Of a stretch of 64,000 nt of DNA, positions 58,520 through 64,000 are shown in pieces. The stretch covers positions 76,648,001-76,712,000 of the forward strand of contig NC_064838.1 in the NCBI RefSeq assembly GCF_024166365.1, read 5' to 3'. The notes below the pieces were generated by a model. That model was not told the origin of the DNA, searched no databases, and saw only the letters and a program-made list of their open reading frames with translations. This stretch comes from Elephas maximus indicus (taxonomy: Eukaryota; Chordata; Mammalia; Proboscidea; Elephantidae). How positions within the stretch are numbered: position 1 is the stretch's first letter; every line of letters starts with the position of its first letter. The translations under genes were made by a program, and so were the position numbers.

Positions 58520-61150
58520 TCCATTCTGGTTGGAAGGCACTCAAAATATGACTGGGGAAGAGCTGCCTACACAAAGTAGAGTGGACCTTAATCACATGGA
58601 TGGAACAAAGCCGTTGGAACCTTCATTTGGTGATGTGACACAACTCAAAATGAGAAGAAACAGCTGTGGATATCCATTAATAATTGGAACATGGAATGTA
58701 TGAAGCATGAATCTACGAAAATTAGAAGTCATTAAAAGTCAAATGAATTCCATAAAGATGAGCATACTAGGCATTGGTGAGCTGAAATGGACTGGTATTG
58801 CCCATTTTGAATTGGTCAATCATACGGCCTATTATGCTGGGAATGACAAAATGAAGAGGAATGGCACTGTATTCATTGCCAAAAAAAGAACACTTCAACA
58901 TCTGCCCTGAAGTACAATGCTGTCAGTGATAGAATAATATCCTTATGCTTACAAGGAAGACTAGTTAATATGACTATTATTCAAATTTACACGCAAACCA
59001 CTAATGCCAAAGATGAGGAATTTGAAGATTTTTACCAATTTCTGCAGTCTAAAATTGATCAAACATGCAAATAAAGTGCATTGAAAATTACTGGTGATTG
59101 GAATGTGAAAATTGAAAACAAAGAAGGATCTATAGTTGGAAAATAAGGCCTTCATGTTAAAAAGGACTCTGGAGAGCACATGATAGAATTTTGTAAGACC
59201 AATGACTTATTCATTGCAAATACCTTTTTTAACAACAGAAATGGCAACTACACACATGGATCTTGCCAGATGGAATGCACAGGAATCAAATTGACTACAT
59301 CTCTGGAAAGAGATGATGGAAAAGCTTAATATCATCAGTCAGAACAAGGATAGGGGCTGGCTGTGGAACAGACCATCAATTTCTCATACGCAATTAAGTC
59401 CACGAGAGTCAAAATACAACCTCGATTATTTCCACCTGAATTTAGGGAATGTCTCCAGAATAGATTTGACATATTTAATACTAATGAATGAAGACCAGAT
59501 AATTTGGGGAAGGACATCAAAATGAAGAAAGCAAAAGGTCATTAAAAATACAGGAAAAAAAGTAAAACAAAAATAGATGCCAGAAGAGACTGTCCAACTT
59601 GCTCTTGAATATAGAGTAGCTAAAGGGAACAGAAGAAATGATGAAGCAAAAGAGCTGAACAGAGGATTTCAAAGGAAGGCTCGAAAAGACAAAGCAAAGT
59701 ATTATAATGAAATGTGCAGAGAACTGAAGTTAGAAAATCAAAAGGGAAGAACACAGTCAGCATCTCCCAAGCTGAAAGAACTGAAGAAAAAATTCAAGCC
59801 TCAAGTTGTGATACTGAAGGATTCTATGGGGAAAATATTGACTGATTCAGGAAGCATGAAAAGAAGATAGAAGGAATACACAGAGTCACTGTACAAAAAC
59901 AGGTTGGTCAATGTTCAACCATTTAAGGAGATAGAATATGATCAAGAAACCATGATACTGGAGGTGGGACCAAGATGGTGGAGTAGTCAACCACTTCCTG
60001 TGGTTCCTCTTACAATAAAGACCAAAAAAAAAAAAAAAGTGAATTGGTTATATATGACAATCTAGGAGCCCTGAACATAAAAAAGTCGAGGAGTCAGACT
60101 GAGTGGCGGGGGAAGGAGCAACTGTTCAGAAGCAGCAAAGCTTTGCCATACCTGACCTGGCCAGCACCCCGCAGCCTAGATCAGCTGGTGCACACAGGCT
60201 AAGGCAAGCTGGAGCACTCGGTATGCATTTTCCACATCAGGAGAAACTAAAAGGCATAGAGTCTCCTCAAGCCTCCAGAATCAGGGAGAAGTGGCTCTGA
60301 ATCAGTGAAAGATAAGTACAAGCATCTAACCTACCACGCAGATTTAAAAAAAAAAAAACCCTTCCCCGCTTTGGGAAGTACCTCTCTCCCATTTATCTGC
60401 ACCCTTCCCACTCTGCTCTGGGTCCCAGTGCAGCTTCAGTGATTGGTTCAGCTCCTGGGCTGGAAGTAGGACCTGTTGTGTGTCCTGAGCCATTCTTCCA
60501 GCTTTGGACAGGGAACAAATTAACAAACAGGAAAAAATAATCTGCCAGTTGCCCTAATCTGGGAACTCAGGGCAGGAACAGCCCCTTTGCCTAGACACAG
60601 GCATAAGGGGAACTCAGACTTTGAATGCCTTTCACCCCTGTATAAATCTGTGTGAGCTCATATCAATAGCATAGGCCATCATTAACACAATACAACAGGA
60701 ATATACCTGAAGCTTATTTTCCACTGCAACAGCTATAAGGGGGAGTGATATATTTGTAATATTTGACACTGCTGTGCCCATTAGGCAGGGTCCTCACCTA
60801 CCCACATCAGGGGCCTGAGGACTGGTGGCTCCACCCACTCCACCTAGCTACCCACAACAGGGGTCTAAGAATAAGTGCTGCTTCTCAATCCTTACAGCCA
60901 ACAGCATTGGGTGCCCAAAATCCAGCTGCAAAACCCACTCACCTATGTGTTCTAGGGAACAGAGACACTCCTTCCACCGAGACACTCAGGACCAGCCCTC
61001 AGCCCCCTGCATTGCTCAGCACATAACCCCCTACTGCAGCCAGATACTTGTGCCTACTCCAGTCACCTCTGCCCTGCTAGGACTATAGATGAGAGGCTGC
61101 ACCGCGTACTCAGTGACTGACTACTTGGACACCTGAGCTGAATCCACACA

Positions 61151-61605
61151 AGAAAAGTAAACAGACTGGGAAAAAAAATTTGATTACGGCATATCTGATC
61201 AGGGTCTAATCTCTCAATTCTACAAGATACTGCAAAACTTCAACCACAAAAATACAAATAACCCAATCAAAAAATGGGCAAATTATACCAACAGGCACGT
61301 CACCAAACAAGACATTCAGGTGGCTAACAGATAGATGAGGAAATGCTCACAACCATTAGCCATTCAAATCAAAAACCAAACATGTTGCCATTAGCCATTA
61401 GAGAAATGCAAATCAAAACTACAATGAGATAACATCTCACCTCAACAAGGTTAGCATTAATCAAGAAAAACACAAAATGATAAATGTTGCAGAAGTTGTG
61501 GAGAGACTAGAACACTTATACACAGCTGGTGGGAATGCAAAACGGTACAACCACTTTAGAAATTGATTTGGCACTTCCTTAAAAACCTGGAAATAGAACT
61601 ACCAT
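61151..61605 (+). pseudogene. L1 ORF2 C-terminal piece
   Basis: Aligns with ORF2 of the intact L1 at about 16815-17245: DQGLIS-like, [14 protein letters not shown] and the MRKCS...LAI segment, with the zinc-knuckle cysteines and histidine region decayed. Stops are present, for example TAG in the NRYMRK segment. It contains a 25-base micro-insertion at 61365-61389. Confidence 0.8.
61365..61389 (-). mobile_element. 25-base SINE tail with target duplication
   Basis: The insert reads, on minus, GGCAACATGTTTGGTTTTTG plus a few bases, the extreme 3' end of an Afro-type SINE. It is flanked by a perfect ATTAGCCATT at 61355-61364 and 61390-61399. Confidence 0.75.
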
Positions 61606-63394
61606 GTTGTTGTTGTTAAGTGCCATTGAGTCAGTTCTGACTCATAGCAACCCTATGTACAAGAGAACAAAACACTGCTTGGTCCTGCACCATGCTTACA
61701 ATCGTTGTTCAGCTTGAGCTTATTGTTGAAGGCACTATGTCAAGCCACTTTGTTGAGGGTCTTCCTCTTTTCTGCTGACCCAAGCATGATGTCCTTCTTC
61801 AGGGACTGATCCCTCCTGACAACACGTCCAAAGTATGTAAGATGTAGTCTCACTATCCTTGCTTCTAAAAGCATTCTGGTTGTACTTCTTCCAAGACAGA
61901 TTTGTTGGTTCTTTTGGCAGTCAGTGGTATATTCAATATCCTTCACCAACACCACAATTCAGAGGCATCAATTCTTTTTCAGTCCTCTTATTCATTATCT
62001 AGCTTTCACATGCATATGATGCAATTGAAAATACCATGGCTTGGGTCAGGTACACCTTAGTCTTCAAGGTGACATCTTTGCTTTTCAATACTTTTAAGAG
62101 GTCCTTTGCAGCAGATTTGCCCAATGCAATGCGTCTTTTGATTTCTTGGCTGCTGCTTCCATGGCTGTTGATTGTGGACCCAAGTAAAATGAAATCCTCG
62201 ACAACTTCGATCTTTTCGCCGTTTATCATGATGTTGCTCATTGGTACAGTTGCGAGGATTTTTGTTTTCTTTATGTTGAGGTGCAATCCATACTGAAGGG
62301 TGTGGTCTTTGATCTTCATTAGCAAGTGTTTCAAATCCTTTTCATTTTCAGCAAGCAAGTTTGTGTCATTTGCATAACACAGGTTGTTAATGAGTCTTCC
62401 TCCAACGCTGATACCCCATCCTTCTTCATATAGTCCAGCTTCTTGGATTTTTCCTCAGGATACAGATTGAATAGGTATGGTGAAAGGATACAACCGTGAT
62501 GCATGCCTTTCCTGGCTTTAAACCAATCAGTATCCCCTTGTTCTGTCTGAACAACTGCCTCTTGATCTATGTAAAGTTTCCTCATGAGGACAATTAAGTG
62601 TTCTGGAATTCCCAGTCTTCACAATGTTATCCATAATTTGTCATGATCCACACAGTCGAATGCCTTAGCATAGTCAATACTACACAGGTAAACATCCTTT
62701 TGGTATTCTCTGCTTTCAGCCAGGATCTGTGTGACATCAGCAATGATATTCCTGATTCTATGTCCTCTTCTGAAATCAGCCTGAATTACTGGCAGTTCCC
62801 TGTCGATAAACTGCTGCAGCCGTTTTAGGATGCTCTTCATCAGAATTTTGCTTGCTTGTGATATTAATGATATTGTTGTATAATTTCTGCATACAGTTGG
62901 ATCACCTTTCTTGGGAATAGGCATAAATATGGATCTTTTCCAGTCATTTGGCCAGGAAGCTGTCTTCCGTATTTCTTGGCAAAGATGAGTGAGCACCTCC
63001 AGCATTGCATCCATTTGTTGAAACTTCTCAGTTGATATTCTATCAATTCCTGGAGCCTTGTTTTTCACCAATGCCTTCAGAGCAGCTTGGATTTCTTCTT
63101 TCAATACTGTCAGTTCCTGATCATATATTACCTCCTGAAATGGTTGAATGTTGACTAATTCTTTTTGGTATAATGACTCTGTTTATTCTTTCCATCTGCA
63201 TTTGATTCTTCGCACATCATTTAATATTTTCAGCATAGAATCTTACACATTTGCAACTCGAAGCTTGAATTTTTTCTCAGTTCCTTCAGCTTGAGAAACA
63301 CTGAGCATGTTCTTCCCTTATGGTTTTCTATCTCCAGCTACATGTCATTATAATACTTTGTCTTCTTAAGCTGCCTTTGAAATCTTCTGTTTGT
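61606..63394 (-). mobile_element. RTE (BovB-like) LINE, 3' half, inserted in L1
   Basis: Minus orientation, 5' truncated near 63394, 3' end with GTTGTTGTTGTTAAGTGCC at 61606. The reverse transcriptase is readable: EEIQAALKALVKNKAPGID and LQQFIDRELP, YAKAFDCVDHDKLWI at 62619-63104, then GCILSPYLFNLYPE at 62331-62585, LKHLLMKIKDHTLQYGLHLN and LGSTINSHGSSSQEIKRRI at 61999-62358, and HLTYFGRVVRRDQSLKKDIM at 61740-61955. The frame is broken several times. The catalytic YADD has become YAND (62370-62381), so even that domain is dead. Confidence 0.9.
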
Positions 63395-63770
63395 ACGACC
63401 TAGCAATTCCACTCCTTGGAATATATCCTAGAGAAATAAGGGCCATCACAGGAATAGAAATATGTACACTGGTGCTCATTGTACCACTGTTCACAACAGT
63501 AAAAAAAGTGGAAACAACCTAGATGCCCGTCAATGGATGAAGGTATGGACATATTATGGTATATTTACACAATGGACTACCATGCAACCATAAAAAAACA
63601 ATGACAATTCCTGGAAACATCTCATAACATGGATGAATCTTGAAAGCATTAAGCTTAGTGAAATTAGTCAGTTGCAAAAGGACAAATATCAAGAAAAGTT
63701 TCAAACACAGAAGAAAACATTCTTTGATGGTTACAAGGTTGGGGAGGGAGGGAGGGGAATTCACTAACTA

Positions 63771-63942
63771 AATAAAAACCAAAAAAAATCCACTTCCATC
63801 AAGTCCATTCTGACTCATAGTGACCCTATAGGACAAAGTAGAACTGCCCCATAGAGTTTCTAAGGAGGACCTGGTGGATTCAAACTGCTGACCCATCTGT
63901 TAGCAGCCACAGCACTTAACTGCTATGCCACCAGGATTTCCT
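63771..63942 (-). mobile_element. Afro-type SINE
   Basis: Minus orientation in the L1 3' UTR: CCACTTCCATCAAGTCCATTC tail, GTTAGCAGCCACAGCACTTAAC head. Confidence 0.92.
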
Positions 63943-64000
63943 ACTAGATAGTAGACAAGAATTATCTTAGGTGAAAGGAAGGACAACACACAATACAGAG

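Larger units (their letters stand above)
57965..59959 (+). mobile_element. RTE (BovB-like) LINE, 5' half
   Basis: The 5' region starts near TCAGTTTCTCACACTGTGG and matches the 5' end of the copy at 37790. Two SINEs are inserted at 58211-58519. The endonuclease domain follows in pieces (IIGTWNV, LGIGELKWTGIAHF, AYYAGNDKMKRNGTVFI at 58640-58905), then the linker before the reverse transcriptase (LALEYRVAKGNRRNDEAKEL at 59577-59870). The frame is broken many times. At 59960 an L1 interrupts it just where PGIDRIS-type RT sequence would begin; the rest is probably beyond the window. Confidence 0.88.
59960..64000 (+). mobile_element. Older L1 LINE, 5' UTR joined to ORF2 3' end, nested insertions
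   Basis: The L1 5' end GGAGGTGGGACCAAGATGG is followed by a long 5' UTR to about 61150, then a jump into the last quarter of ORF2 (AAAGTAAACAGACTGGG, then the [12 protein letters not shown]-like segment). ORF1 and most of ORF2 are absent. The ORF2 C-terminus is cut by the RTE at 61606-63394 and resumes at 63395 (GACCTAGCAATTCCACTCC) to about 63680. A SINE follows at 63771-63942, and the 3' UTR continues past the window. The subfamily differs from the younger L1s here: its 5' UTR lacks the tandem CpG-rich units. Confidence 0.85.

Noticed and set aside
60103-61088. Plus-strand frames of 65-87 codons
   Set aside because: They fall in the 5' UTR of the older L1 and show no conserved protein.
57965-63394. 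One RTE element whose two halves were split and inverted
   Set aside because: The + part ends at 59959 and the - part starts near 63394 with overlapping linker sequence (LKLENQKGR-type region present in both), so two separate copies are more likely.

Overview
The window looks like intergenic DNA of an afrotherian mammal, most likely an elephant. The signature is the mixture of repeats. There are about two dozen tRNA-derived Afro-type SINEs (head GCCCTGGTGGCGCAGTGGTTAAG-like, tail with TCGCTATGAGTCGGAATCGACTC-like sequence). There are several copies of a BovB-like RTE LINE, and four L1 elements, one of them full length with both reading frames open. AT-rich spacer fills the rest. No bacterial-type genes, RNA genes or CRISPR arrays are present.

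The only host genes are olfactory receptors (ORs) of one closely related family-4-type group. One single-exon OR is intact (8593-9531, +). Its duplicated partner (33231-34163, +) is open except for one nonsense codon at codon 73. The other five are relics: an internal fragment (7753-8111, +), a degenerate copy (20116-20978, -), a copy split by a solo LTR (24762-26200, +), a 3' fragment (38917-39110, -) and a 5' fragment (49050-49268, -).

The left part is a diverged segmental duplication. Copy A (1 to about 21000) and copy B (about 28611-39110) align in order and orientation through intergenic DNA, an OR on + and an OR on -. Copy A carries two L1 insertions that B lacks (1289-4838 and 11222-18584). 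Copy B carries an RTE insertion (36217-37790) and an inverted repeat that A lacks. These differences give a relative chronology: duplication first, then these insertions.

The right part (39-64 kb) holds the OR 3' fragment, a minus-strand L1 (43571-49048) abutting the OR 5' fragment, a 68-bp minisatellite inside an RTE tail, long gene-free AT-rich spacer, and a nested stack at the end: an RTE on + (57965-59959) cut by an internally deleted L1 (59960 to past the window end), itself cut by an RTE on - (61606-63394) and by SINEs.

No new multi-gene system was found. The best leads are the apparently retrotransposition-competent L1 with a tandem-repeat, CpG-rich 5' UTR, two L1 deletion derivatives that keep the 5' UTR joined to ORF2, the modular kinship between the SINEs and the RTE, and the DHY-for-DRY change in the intact OR.
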